NCBI RefSeq assembly: GCF_016889705.1
Contig: NZ_CP069526.1
Coordinates: forward strand, 806,001 to 870,000
Direction of reading: 5' to 3'
DNA length: 64,000 nt
Source: Amycolatopsis sp. FDAARGOS 1241
Lineage (GTDB): Bacteria; Actinomycetota; Actinomycetes; Mycobacteriales; Pseudonocardiaceae
Shown here: one piece after another, positions 27,528 through 35,900 of the stretch
Position numbering within the stretch: the first letter of the stretch is position 1
Layout: the number at the start of each line of letters is the position of its first letter
The notes under the pieces: generated by a model
What the model saw: the letters and a program-made list of their open reading frames with translations, nothing else
Told to the model about the DNA's origin: nothing
Database searches by the model: none
Position numbers and translations under genes: made by a program

Positions 27528-27543
27528 ATGTAATCATGTAATC
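27528..27543 (+). promoter_or_regulatory. Direct repeat ATGTAATC x2 before the gene at 27559
   Basis: Two abutting copies of ATGTAATC (27528-27535 and 27536-27543) stand out as AT-rich in a GC-rich context. They lie 15 bp before the start codon and just downstream of a cttgag element at about 27517, so they could be an operator over the promoter or the -10 region. Confidence 0.55.
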
Positions 27544-27558
27544 GCGGAGGCGAGAGAC

Positions 27559-28143
27559 ATGTACGCGCACTTCGAGGTGGGACACATGGGACGAGGTTGG
27601 AAGGGCCGCGGCGGCTGGCAGCAGGGCGAGGCGCCGTCGGCCGAGGACGCGGCCGCCTGGTTCGCCGGACGCCTCCCGGACGGCTGGTTCACGGGCGACC
27701 CGGAGATCACCGTCGACCGCGAGGAGATCGTCATCGTGGGCGAACTGCCCGCCCTGACCGGCGATTACGCCGACGACGCCGCCCGCGCGGCCGCTGAGGA
27801 CGGGCGCATCAGCCGCTTCCGCGAGGAGACCCGCGACGAGCGCATCGAGATCGCCCGGCAGGCCGAGCACCGCTACCAGCGCAAGGTCGCGTGGGGCGCC
27901 CGGCTGGGCGGCACCAAGGCGCTGTTCACGACGCTGTCCGCGCCGGTCATGACCCGGCTGCGCCAGCCCGAACGCCTGGTCCTCGACACCCTCGTGGACG
28001 CCGGTGTGGCCCGCTCGCGGTCCGAGGCACTGGCCTGGGCCGTCCGACTGGTCGGCCAGCACGCCGACACGTGGCTCGCGGAACTCCGCCAGGCGATGTC
28101 CAAGGTCGACGACCTGCGCTCGAAGGGCCCCGACCTGGGCTGA
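27559..28143 (+). CDS. Conserved protein with possible C-terminal ribbon-helix-helix
   Basis: A 194-residue protein. The Gly/Trp/Arg-rich start MYAHFEVGHMGRGWKGRGGW resembles leaders of some small regulators. The middle (about 40-100) is acidic, with repeated DDAARAAAEDGRISRFREET. The C-terminus (RQPERLVLDTLVDAGVARSR followed by SEALAWAVRLVGQHADTWLA) looks like a ribbon-helix-helix or antitoxin-type DNA-binding unit. ggagg sits 9 bases before ATG 27559. A direct repeat in the promoter may be its own operator. The family was not identified, and autoregulation is an inference. Confidence 0.75.
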   Translation: MYAHFEVGHMGRGWKGRGGWQQGEAPSAEDAAAWFAGRLPDGWFTGDPEITVDREEIVIVGELPALTGDYADDAARAAAEDGRISRFREETRDERIEIARQAEHRYQRKVAWGARLGGTKALFTTLSAPVMTRLRQPERLVLDTLVDAGVARSRSEALAWAVRLVGQHADTWLAELRQAMSKVDDLRSKGPDLG

Positions 28144-28159
28144 GTGAAGCGCCTTTCGT

Positions 28160-28690
28160 GTGGTGTCGTGAGGGGTGTTTCTCGCACGCGTGCGCGTGAG
28201 TGGACAGTTCGTGGGCCGGTGTGGATGGTCTGCTCGCGGTCGTACTCGGGTGTTCTGCGGCCCCTCGCGCGGGCGTGTGAATGAGCCTGTCGCGCGCTGC
28301 GCGAGCGGGGCTGTTGGTGGGCCGGTGTGGATGGAGGTTGATGGTGCCGGCCGACCCCGGGCTGGCGTGCGATTGGGCCTGTCGTGCGCTGCGTGGAGAG
28401 GACCGTTCGTGCGCAGGTGCGAGAGTCCCACTCGTGCCGTTGGTGGGCGGGTTCCGTGGGGCTTGGCGTCGGTGAGTGGCGTGAAGGGTCTCTCGCGCTG
28501 CAACGCGAGGGGCCCCCGGCGTGTGTTTGGGCGCGAGGGGGCCTTTCGTGCACCTGAATGAATGTCGCCCTCGTCGGCGCGGGTGGTGTTCGGCCGGTTC
28601 TGGGACGGTGCGTGACGTGAATGGACCTGCCGCGCGCGGCGCGAGGGGACCGTTCGTGCACCGGCGCGACTGGGCCTTTCGCGCGCGTGC
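28160..28690. repeat. Degenerate repeat-like intergenic region
   Basis: This stretch repeats a loosely conserved segment of the type ggcctgtcgcgcgctgcgcg followed by aggggaccgttcgtgc (near 28286, 28376, 28488 and 28622), separated by 90-135 bp. The copies are far less uniform than in the other arrays. Open frames through it lack protein character. Confidence 0.5.
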
Positions 28691-28692
28691 GC

Positions 28693-28730
28693 GCGGGAGG
28701 ACCGCTCGGGGCCCCGAGCGGTCCTCCCGC
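28693..28730. terminator. 38-bp perfect palindrome, probable bidirectional terminator
   Basis: 28693-28711 is the exact reverse complement of 28712-28730, with no loop nucleotides. It lies 52 bp beyond the stop of the broken minus-strand gene and at the end of the repeat-like region. Confidence 0.8.
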
Positions 28731-28781
28731 GTTGCTGACGCGGCGCGCCGGGACCGCTGCGCACCAGAGCGAGAGTCCCGC

Positions 28782-29277
28782 TCAAGCCCGCAGTCGCCAC
28801 CGGCCGCGTGGGGTTCGGCGGTCCGTGCGTGTCAGCAGGCCCTCCGTGGTGCGGTCCCCAGTGGCCGCCGTGGCTGTCGGTGAAGGAGGGGGACGGGACG
28901 GCGGCCGTGGAGTGCAGGTTGTCGGCCGGGAGCGGGGCGTGGCCGAAGGGCAGGCCGCGCACGGCGGTGGAGCGGGGCGGGATGATGGCGAGCCGCAGGC
29001 GGTGCGGGTTGTCCTCGTCGGGGCGGTGGAGGGTGACCGAGCAGTCGAAGGCCGGGGCGTGGCCGCCGTTGTGGACGCACACGACGTAGTCCTCGCGCCG
29101 GTCGTGGCGGCAGCCTTCGTCGAGCCACGCCGACACCGACTGCGCCTGTTCCTGCTGCCGCACCTCCGGCTGGTCTTTGCGGTTCAGCAGCATGATTCAC
29201 ACGTACGAAGCAAAGCCGAGCAGGGATCCGGCGCTGCCGATCGCCGAGACCCACGTGGCGGTGACTTGCGAACCCAT
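28782..29277 (-). pseudogene. Broken gene for a small membrane-anchored protein
   Basis: Read from ATG 29277 the product is a 26-residue hydrophobic start (MGSQVTATWVSAIGSAGSLL then GFASYV) ending at a TGA (29197-29199). The same frame resumes at once with IMLLNRKDQPEVRQQEQAQS and VSAWLDEGCRHDRREDYVVC, a domain common in actinobacterial membrane-anchored proteins. Near the end, after SFTDSHGGHW, a CCCC run (plus strand 28856-28859) marks a frameshift: removing one base restores RTTEGLLTRTDRRTPRGRW and a TGA at 28782-28784. Both lesions together suggest decay; alternatively, a shorter protein starts at 29193. Sequencing error cannot be excluded. Confidence 0.65.
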
Positions 29278-29393
29278 CGCGGCCGTCTTTCCCCGGCGCG
29301 GCACGAGCCAAACGATCGAGTCTTCCTCATCACCTCGACCTGCGATCGCCCCCTCGCTGGGGCAGGCTTACCGGCGAGTAGCGAGGAGGACCC

Positions 29394-31289
29394 GTGGACA
29401 TCCCTGCTGTTCCCGCGAAGGTGGACCCGGACGCGCTGACCGCCGTCCTCGACGGCCGCTGGGCCGAGCTGCGGCGCGCCGTGCGCGCACAGATGGCGGC
29501 CGAGGACTTCCGCGATCCGGTGGACCTCGACGTCGAAGCGCACCGCGCGCAGGTGCTCGAACAGCTGCGCAAGCTTGCCACCACCGACCGGCCCGCGCTG
29601 GGGTTCGACCGCGCCTACGGGGGCAAGAGCGACGTCGGCGGCTCGGTGATGTCGTTCGAGATGCTCGGCCTCGGTGACCTGTCGCTGATGGTCAAGGCCG
29701 GCGTGCAATGGGGCCTGTTCGGCGGCGCCGTGCAGCTGCTCGGCACCGAGCGCCACCACGCGAAGTACCTGCGCCGCATCATGGACCTCGACCTGCTCGG
29801 CTGCTTCGCCATGACCGAGCACGGCCACGGCTCCGACGTGCAGCACCTGCACTCCACCGCCACCTACGACCCCGCGGCGCGGGAGTTCGTCGTCCACAGC
29901 CCGGATCCGGGCGCCACCAAGGAATACATCGGCAACGCGGCGCGCGACGGCCAGGCCGCCGTCGTCTTCGCCCAGCTCGTGACCGGCGGTGAATCCCGTG
30001 GTGTGCACGCATTCTTCGTGCCGATCCGCGACGACGACGGCGCGGCGATGCCCGGCGTGACGATCGAAGACTGCGGCCGGAAAGCGGGGCTCAACGGTGT
30101 CGACAACGGCCGCCTGACCTTCGATCACGTGCGCGTCCCGCGCGAAGCGCTGCTGAACCGCTTCGGCGACGTCGCCGAGGACGGCACGTACACCAGCCCC
30201 ATCGAAAGCGACGGCCGGCGCTTCTTCACCATGCTCGGCACGCTCATCCGCGGCCGCGTGAGCGTCGGCGGCAGCGCGGGCAGCGCGACGAAACGCGCGC
30301 TGGCGCTGGCCGTCCGCTACGGCGAGCTGCGCCGGCAATTCAAGCGCCCCGAAGGCGACGAGGTCGTGCTCCTCGACTACCACGGCCACCAGCGGAAACT
30401 GCTGCCCGCGCTCGCGAAGACGTACGCGCTGCACTTCGCGCAGGAGGAACTCGTCGCGAAGCTGCACGACATCGCGGCCGACGCGCCGGAGGAGGAGCAG
30501 CGCGAGCTGGAGTCGCGCGCCGCCGGGCTGAAGGCCGCGAACACCTGGCACGCCACCAAGACGATCCAGGCCGCGCGCGAGGCCTGCGGCGGCGCCGGTT
30601 ACCTGTCGGAAAACCTGCTGGCCGGCTTGAAAGCCGACACCGACGTGTTCACCACCTTCGAAGGTGACAACACAGTGCTGCTGCAGCTCGTCGCGAAAGG
30701 CCTGCTGACACAGTACAAAGAGCACTTCGAAGACCTCAGTCCACTTGCCACAGCTCGGTTCGTCGCAGAGCAGCTCGTGGACGCGGTGCTGGAGCGCACG
30801 TCCGCGCGCAAGGTCATCGAGCGCCTCGCGAAGTCCGACGACGCCGAGGTGCTGTTCGACCGCGAATGGCAGCTGAAGCTGTTCGAAGATCGCGAGGGCC
30901 ACGTGCTCGACGGCGTCGCCAACCGCCTCCGCAAGGCGGCCGACGACCCGTTCGGTGTCTTCAACGCCGCGCAGGACCACGTGCTCGCCGCCGGCCGCGT
31001 GCACGTGGAACGCCTTGTGCTGGATGCGTTCGCGCGCGCCGTCGACGCGTGCGCCGATCCCGAAACCAAGGCACTGCTCGCGCGCGTGTGCGACTTGTAC
31101 GCGCTGTCGGCCATCGAGGAAGACCGCGCGTGGTTCCTGGAACACGGTCGGTTGACGTCGTCGCGCTCCAAGGCGGTGACCGCCGCGGTGAACGGCCTAT
31201 GCGCCGAGCTGCGCCCGCACGCCAGGACGCTCGTGGACGCGTTCGCGATCCCGGAGCAGTTCCTGGCCGCACCTATGTTGCGGGACTGA
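29394..31289 (+). CDS. Acyl-CoA dehydrogenase/oxidase-family flavoprotein
   Basis: A 631-residue FAD enzyme of the acyl-CoA oxidase type that introduces a trans-2 double bond into acyl-CoA. Signatures: CFAMTEHGHGSDVQHLHSTA (flavin/substrate loop), EYIGNAARDGQAAVVFAQLV, SVGGSAGSATKRALALAVRY, REACGGAGYLSENLLAGLKA and DTDVFTTFEGDNTVLLQLVA, with Glu at the position usual for the catalytic base. The C-terminal extension (about 430-631) distinguishes it from short acyl-CoA dehydrogenases. GTG 29394 has gcgaggagga upstream. It is intact, although the genes on both sides are broken; its stop overlaps the 3' end of the convergent AraC remnant by 17 bp. Confidence 0.92.
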   Translation: MDIPAVPAKVDPDALTAVLDGRWAELRRAVRAQMAAEDFRDPVDLDVEAHRAQVLEQLRKLATTDRPALGFDRAYGGKSDVGGSVMSFEMLGLGDLSLMVKAGVQWGLFGGAVQLLGTERHHAKYLRRIMDLDLLGCFAMTEHGHGSDVQHLHSTATYDPAAREFVVHSPDPGATKEYIGNAARDGQAAVVFAQLVTGGESRGVHAFFVPIRDDDGAAMPGVTIEDCGRKAGLNGVDNGRLTFDHVRVPREALLNRFGDVAEDGTYTSPIESDGRRFFTMLGTLIRGRVSVGGSAGSATKRALALAVRYGELRRQFKRPEGDEVVLLDYHGHQRKLLPALAKTYALHFAQEELVAKLHDIAADAPEEEQRELESRAAGLKAANTWHATKTIQAAREACGGAGYLSENLLAGLKADTDVFTTFEGDNTVLLQLVAKGLLTQYKEHFEDLSPLATARFVAEQLVDAVLERTSARKVIERLAKSDDAEVLFDREWQLKLFEDREGHVLDGVANRLRKAADDPFGVFNAAQDHVLAAGRVHVERLVLDAFARAVDACADPETKALLARVCDLYALSAIEEDRAWFLEHGRLTSSRSKAVTAAVNGLCAELRPHARTLVDAFAIPEQFLAAPMLRD

Positions 31290-32436
31290 CCCGGTACCGC
31301 CCGGGCGCGATGCCGAAGTGGCGTTTGAACGCGTGGGAGAACGCGTACGGCGGTCCGTAGCCGACTTCGCGCGCGATGGCGGGGAGCGGACGGTCGCCAT
31401 CGCGCCGGACCACCGCGTCGACGCGCGGGCCGCGCTGCGGCCGGCGCTGGATGCGCTCACCCGCCTGGCCGCCGACGGATTCGCCATCCGGGCCCACCAC
31501 GAACTCCTCGCCACCGTGAACCCGCCGGCGACGCGACCCGGCGCGCTGACCGCCGACGAAACCCGCATCGCCCGCCTGGCCGCCGACGGCCACACCAACC
31601 ACGAGGTCGCCGCCCGGCTCGTGCTCAACCCGCGCACGGTGGAATGGCACCTGAGCCGCGCCACACTCGACGTGACTTCGAGAGGGCGCCTGCGCCCGCG
31701 TTGGCAGGCGAGCGGCGGAGACCATGCGCCACCACGCGAGGTACGCCATCGGCGCGCGGCCGGTGAGCCAGGTGAAGCGGCGGGCGAGCGTCGCGCGCGA
31801 CAGGCTGACTTCGGCGGCCAGGTCTTCGAGCCGCCACGGGCGCGCGGGATCGGCGTGCAGCGCTTCGAGTGCGGCCGCGATTTCGGGGTCCGGCAAGGCT
31901 TTGGGCCAACCGGCGCCGGGGTGTTCGGCGAACCACGCACGCACGAGGTAAACGAGCAGTAGTCGAGCAGCCCGGCGACGGCGGCGTCCCGGCCGGGGCG
32001 CGCTCCGGTCACCTCGCCGCCGGGCAACGTGATGGCCGAGCCCAGCTCGCCGGCGCAGGCGGGCAGGGGCACGACGTCGGGCAGGCCTTCGACGAGGAAG
32101 TGTGCGCGCGAGCGGTCGAAGCGGTACTTGCCGCAGAGCAGGTCGGTGGGCCTCGGCCGGATCGTCGACGGCGGTCTCGAACGGGACGGCGGTCTTGCCC
32201 TCCGGCGTCGAAGACAGCACGTGGGTGGCGCCGTGGGGCAGGAGGACTGCGTCGCCGGGGCCGAGCTGAACGGGTTCACCGGCGCCGATCAGCCGGCCCG
32301 TGCCGCGGAGCACGACGTGGAACCCGGCGCCGGCGTACGGCGCGAACCGGTAGCACCACGCGCCGCCGGCCCGCAGCCGGTTGGCCGACGGCTCGCCCGT
32401 GCGCATGACGGCGATCGCGTCGCTGAGGACGTCCAT
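31273..32436 (-). pseudogene. AraC-family regulator, frameshifted and interrupted
   Basis: The N-terminal cupin part (MDVLSDAIAVMRTGEPSANR, LGPGDAVLLPHGATHVL) leaves frame near 32150. It continues in another frame (TDLLCGKYRFDRSRAHFLVE, VVPLPACAGELGSAI) and returns near 31963 (LLLVYLVRAWFAEHPGAGWP). The first helix-turn-helix (LEDLAAEVSLSRATLARRFT) is intact, but after YLAWWRMVSAARL the homology stops. It resumes 300 bp later with LPAIAREVGYGPPYAFSHAF and KRHFGIAPGRYR. The intervening 300 bp encode a LuxR fragment on the other strand. Two frameshifts plus an insertion make a functional protein unlikely. Confidence 0.85.
31400..31705 (+). pseudogene. LuxR-family regulator C-terminal fragment inserted in the AraC gene
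   Basis: On the plus strand this segment reads ALRPALDALTRLAADGFAIR ... TADETRIARLAADGHTNHEV and AARLVLNPRTVEWHLSRATL. This is the tail of a large LuxR-type regulator, with its GerE helix-turn-helix slightly shortened before DVTSRGRL. It has no start of its own and is embedded, antisense, between two halves of the AraC DNA-binding domain. No insertion-sequence ends or target duplication were noticed. The boundaries are approximate, set by where AraC similarity stops and resumes. Confidence 0.75.
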
Positions 32437-32503
32437 GCTCAGCAGCACACGCGACGTTCGCGCATCGATTGGCGGATTTGACGCATTGGAATGCTCACCA
32501 GCG

Positions 32504-33410
32504 ATGGTCAACTTCGAATGCATGATCCAGCTCGGTGAAGTCGAAGTGACCAAGGTCGTCGAGTGGTCGGGCGACATCGCGCCCGTCGGATCGGTGCTCC
32601 CGGACACGCCGCCTCGGTTGTGGCGGGACAACGAGCACTGGCTCGCTCCCCACCACTGGCACCCGGCCGCCGATGCGTACCACGCCGCGGTGCAGACGTG
32701 GGTGCTGCGCAGCGAGGGCAAGGTCGTGCTCGTGGACACGGGTGTCGGCAACGACCGCGACCGGCCGCAGCTCCCGTTGTTCGACCACCTCGCCACGGAG
32801 TTCCTGGCCCGGCTGGCCGCCGCCGGCGTGCGCCCCCGAAGATGTCGACGTCGTGGTCAACACACCTCCGCTACGACCACGGCGGCTGGAACACCCGCCC
32901 CGACGGCGAAGGCTGGCAGCCGACCTTCCCCAACGCCACCTACCTGATCCCGCGCGCCGACAAGGACTGGTTCGACCCCCGCACCGCCCACCGCCGCTCC
33001 GTCGACCCCGGGCGCCTCCGCGGCCAGCTCGTCTACGCCGACAGCGTCACGCCGGTCCTCGACCGCGCCGTCCTGTGGGAAGACTCCTATCGCATCGACG
33101 GCAACCTGGTCCTGGAATCAGCGCCGGGCCACACGCCCGGTTCTTCCTTGCTGCGCTTGACTTCCGGGACGGACCGCGCGGTGTTCGTCGGGGATCTCTT
33201 GCACAGCGCCGTGCAGATCCTCGCGCCTGCGCACAGCAGCTGCTTCTGCGAAGACCCGGAATCGGCAGCAGCACTCGACTCCGCGTTCTGAGCCGCGCGG
33301 CCGACTCGCGCGAACTGGTTGTCCCAGCCCACTTCACGGGGGCTTCAGCCGTCGAGATCCACCGCTCCGGCGCCGGCTTCTCCATCACCCGCTGGCGCGA
33401 CGCCACCTGA
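32504..33410 (+). pseudogene. MBL-fold hydrolase, frameshifted
   Basis: A metallo-beta-lactamase-fold gene spread over three frames. Frame 1 covers QLGEVEVTKVVEWSGDIAPV to EFLARLAAAGVRP. A CCCCC run near 32833 shifts to EDVDVVVNT. Two bases then appear lost inside the metal motif, which should read NTHLxYDHGGWN and continues as HLRYDHGGWNTRPDGEGWQP to FVGDLLHSAVQILAPAHSS. A third shift near 33270 leads to RVLSRAADSRELVVPAHFTG and a TGA at 33408-33410. The intact gene would encode about 300 residues. Three lesions argue against a functional product unless the sequence is wrong. Confidence 0.85.
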
Positions 33411-33513
33411 TCGGCCGCTCGTCCGCCTCCCGCGTCCGCGCTACCCTTCGGCCAGGCGACGTTTTCCGACGTCACCCGGGGGTCCCACCCGCACCCACCG
33501 GAAGGTCCTGGCC

Positions 33514-33654
33514 TTGACCGCCACTCGGGGGACCAGCCACGCCACCCTGCTCACCGCCGCCAAAGCCGGCTGGGCAACGACTCTTCGCTACGCACTCCTG
33601 GTGCTCGTCAGCCGGGGAACGGTCGGAGCGGCGGTGTTGCTGTTGCTGCGGTAG
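33514..33654 (+). CDS. Possible 46-residue single-helix membrane peptide
   Basis: Reading from TTG 33514, with ggaagg about 8 bases upstream, gives MTATRGTSHATLLTAAKAGW followed by a hydrophobic segment ALLVLVSRGTVGAAVLLLLR to the stop. It is short and hydrophobic with basic residues, as in small membrane peptides or type I toxins. No homologue is recognised. It may be chance. Confidence 0.35.
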   Translation: MTATRGTSHATLLTAAKAGWATTLRYALLVLVSRGTVGAAVLLLLR

Positions 33655-33658
33655 CCAA

Positions 33659-33694
33659 GCGTAGAGAGCCAGCCAAATCGCGACGTACTGCGAC
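33659..33694 (+). repeat. 36-bp direct repeat, copy 1 (duplicate of the trhA 3' end)
   Basis: It matches 34285-34320 at 33 of 36 positions. On the minus strand it encodes SQYVAIWLALYA, almost the TrhA C-terminus SHYIAIWLALYA, but without the stop codon. With the second copy it brackets the membrane-protein gene at 33734. Confidence 0.85.
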
Positions 33695-33733
33695 GACTCA
33701 AGCCGTAACAAGGCAGCGAGGCAGCGTGCGGAG

Positions 33734-34240
33734 TCATGATCCGCGATGACGCCCGTCCTCGCGGCGTATCGGGGTGAGAGTGTTGCTTCGCCTGCGCTTG
33801 CCTGCGGCGGTTATCAGCGCGCCGAGCAAGATTCCGGCGACCAGTCCCACGGCCCAGCCGACCTCAACCACCGGGTCGGGTCCGAAAATGGTACAGGTAA
33901 CGTCGCCGGGCTCGGCCGACAGCCGCCTCGCGGAGGTGACACGGCGGCTCCCGCCACGAGGGCACGTCATCAGGAGCACACCGAGGAACACGGCTGTTTC
34001 CGCGGTTCGAAGGACCTGCAGGCGTCGCCGCTCGATCAATGCGACGCCGCAGACGACGGCGGTGGCAAGTCCGGCACAAGCCAGGGTTGTCGCAACGAGG
34101 TCAAAGAGCCACATCCAGCTCGTCCACGTTCTCAGCAGAGCCACATGCCGACTCGCGACAGCCTGGACGGCGGAGACACTACGGATGAACCCGGCCGAGG
34201 CCGCGCAAGCGACGACCGTGATGACGGCACCAGCACGCAA
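33734..34240 (-). CDS. Small polytopic membrane protein in a repeat-bounded island
   Basis: A predicted 168-residue protein with hydrophobic segments at about 4-18, 42-69, 83-93 and 127-150 (WLFDLVATTLACAGLATAVV, WAVGLVAGILLGALITAAG), a polar loop with one Cys and a basic tail (KRRRSNTLTPIRREDGRHRG). The start codon appears to be TTG without a clear ribosome site, so the exact start is uncertain. It lies between two 36-bp copies of the trhA 3' end, and base composition is slightly less GC-rich than its neighbours. The family is unknown. It looks like recently acquired material. Confidence 0.6.
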   Translation of the reverse strand: MRAGAVITVVACAASAGFIRSVSAVQAVASRHVALLRTWTSWMWLFDLVATTLACAGLATAVVCGVALIERRRLQVLRTAETAVFLGVLLMTCPRGGSRRVTSARRLSAEPGDVTCTIFGPDPVVEVGWAVGLVAGILLGALITAAGKRRRSNTLTPIRREDGRHRGS

Positions 34241-34280
34241 GTGGCGGACACGCTCGGCTCGGGAAAACGGTAAACCCCAG

Positions 34281-34964
34281 CTAGGCGTAGAGAGCCAGCC
34301 AGATCGCGATGTAATGCGACACCGCCGCCAGCACCGTGCATGCGTGGAAGTACTCGTGGTACCCGAACGTGTCCGGCCAGTGGTTGGGCCACTTCGTTGC
34401 GTAGAAGACGGCGCCGAGGGTGTAGAACAGCCCGCCGACGCACAGCAGTACCAGTGCCGGGATGCCCGCGTGGCGAGCGAGCTCCGGCATGACGAAGATC
34501 GCCACCCAGCCCAGGGCGATGTAGATCGGCACGCCCAGCCAGCGGGGGGCGTGCGGCCACAGCATCTTCATCGCGACGCCGAGCAGACCGCCGCCCCAGA
34601 CGATGGCGAGGATGACGTAGCCCGTGGGCTTCGACATGGCCAGGAGGGTGAACGGGGTGTACGTGCCGGCGATGAACAGGAAGATCATCGAGTGGTCGGC
34701 GCGCTTCATCCACTTGTACGCGCGCGGGCTCCACAGCCGGCGGTGGTACAGAGCGCTCACGCCGAACACGCCGAGCACCGTCAAGCCGTACACGGACGTC
34801 GCGAGGGCGGCCAGGGACGAAACGGTCGAAGCGGCCAGGCTGACGAGCACCGCGGTGCCGGCGACGGCGCCGAAGAAGGACCAGAAGTGGATGTGCCCCC
34901 GCAGGCGCGGGCGGGTGTCCACGGGCGCAGGGCCGGACGGTGGGGGTTCGGTCGTCACGCTCAC
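34281..34964 (-). CDS. trhA: TrhA / hemolysin III-family membrane protein
   Basis: A 227-residue seven-helix membrane protein of the PAQR/hemolysin III superfamily, reported in E. coli to maintain membrane energetics. Conserved zinc-site residues are visible: GHIHFWSFF at the start, SALYHRRLWSP with Ser and His, and HEYFHACTVLAAVSHYIAIW near the C-terminus. KWMKRADHSMIFLFIAGTYT is the family signature. GTG 34964 or 34958 can start translation. It is divergent from the prenyl synthase gene, as Rv1085c and Rv1086 are in M. tuberculosis. Its last 36 bp are duplicated 590 bp downstream. Confidence 0.92.
   Translation of the reverse strand: MSVTTEPPPSGPAPVDTRPRLRGHIHFWSFFGAVAGTAVLVSLAASTVSSLAALATSVYGLTVLGVFGVSALYHRRLWSPRAYKWMKRADHSMIFLFIAGTYTPFTLLAMSKPTGYVILAIVWGGGLLGVAMKMLWPHAPRWLGVPIYIALGWVAIFVMPELARHAGIPALVLLCVGGLFYTLGAVFYATKWPNHWPDTFGYHEYFHACTVLAAVSHYIAIWLALYA
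34285..34320 (-). repeat. 36-bp direct repeat, copy 2 (within the trhA 3' end)
   Basis: This is the native copy, encoding the last 12 residues of TrhA immediately before its stop. It differs from 33659-33694 at three positions. Confidence 0.85.
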
Positions 34965-35051
34965 CAGGCCCAGGTTACGGCAGCGTAGGTTTTTCGCCAC
35001 CCCCCGTGGCGAGTCACACGTGTGACCCGGGGGTGCGTAGGCTCGGGCCAC

Positions 35052-35828
35052 GTGAGCCTCCGGTCTTTCCTGTCCGACGTCGTCTACAGCGTCTACGGCC
35101 GCCGCCTGATCCAGCAGGCGGCGGGTCGCCACCCGCGGCACATCGCGATCATGCTCGACGGAAACCGCAGGTGGGCGCGTGAAGCCGGGTTCACCGACGT
35201 GGCCGACGGGCACCGCGCGGGCGCCAAGAAGATCGCCGACTTCCTCAGCTGGTGCCGCGAGGCCGACGTCGAGGTCGTCACGATGTGGCTGCTGTCCACC
35301 GACAACCTCAACCGCGACCCGGACGAGCTCGAGCCGCTGCTGAAGATCATCACCGACGTCACCGACGAGCTCGCCGCGCCCGAAATGCCGTGGCGGCTGC
35401 GCATCGTGGGGGCGCTGGACCTGCTGCCGCTCGAGGTCGCGCAGCGGCTCACGGCCGCGGCGGTGCGCACGGAGGACCGGGCGGGCATGGAGGTCAACGT
35501 CGCCGTCGGTTACGGCGGGCGGCAGGAGATCGCCGACGCCGTGCGCAAGCTGCTGCTGCAGCACGCCGACGAGGGCACTTCGATCCGCGAGCTGGCGAAA
35601 ATCCTCGACGTGGACCACATCTCGGAGCACCTGTACACCTCGGGCCAGCCCGATCCGGACCTCATTATCCGAACTTCAGGCGAACAGCGGCTTTCCGGTT
35701 TTCTCCTCTGGCAGTCGGCGCATTCGGAATTCTGGTTCACGGAGGCATACTGGCCCGCATTCCGGCGCGTCGACTTCCTGCGCGCGATGCGCGACTACGC
35801 CTGGCGCCACCGCCGCTTCGGCACGTGA
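35052..35828 (+). CDS. Short-chain cis-prenyl diphosphate synthase (Rv1086-like)
   Basis: A 258-residue undecaprenyl-synthase-fold enzyme that adds isopentenyl units in cis. The P-loop motif HIAIMLDGNRRWAREAGF with catalytic Asp, the HRAGAKKIADFL region, IIRTSGEQRLSGFLLWQSAH and FWFTEAYWPAFRRVDFLRA are all present. Position next to trhA suggests the ortholog of the mycobacterial Z-farnesyl diphosphate synthase, which supplies decaprenyl phosphate synthesis; product length cannot be read from the sequence. The GTG start lies 87 bp from that of trhA, with a shared divergent promoter region. Confidence 0.92.
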   Translation: MSLRSFLSDVVYSVYGRRLIQQAAGRHPRHIAIMLDGNRRWAREAGFTDVADGHRAGAKKIADFLSWCREADVEVVTMWLLSTDNLNRDPDELEPLLKIITDVTDELAAPEMPWRLRIVGALDLLPLEVAQRLTAAAVRTEDRAGMEVNVAVGYGGRQEIADAVRKLLLQHADEGTSIRELAKILDVDHISEHLYTSGQPDPDLIIRTSGEQRLSGFLLWQSAHSEFWFTEAYWPAFRRVDFLRAMRDYAWRHRRFGT

Positions 35829-35900
35829 GCACCTCTGAAGGCACCCGACCACAGCTGGGGGCGGCAGTGGGAGTCCACAGAGCACTGTCCGCACAGCACA

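Noticed and set aside
25420..29193. A 1257-codon minus-strand open frame
   Set aside because: Only its first 130 residues resemble a protein domain; the rest is antisense to the intact thioredoxin-domain gene and to repeats, and is an artefact of high GC.
31318..31962. An intact LuxR regulator gene on the plus strand
   Set aside because: Only the C-terminal domain is recognisable; both flanks of the open frame are the antisense of AraC sequence, so it is a fragment.
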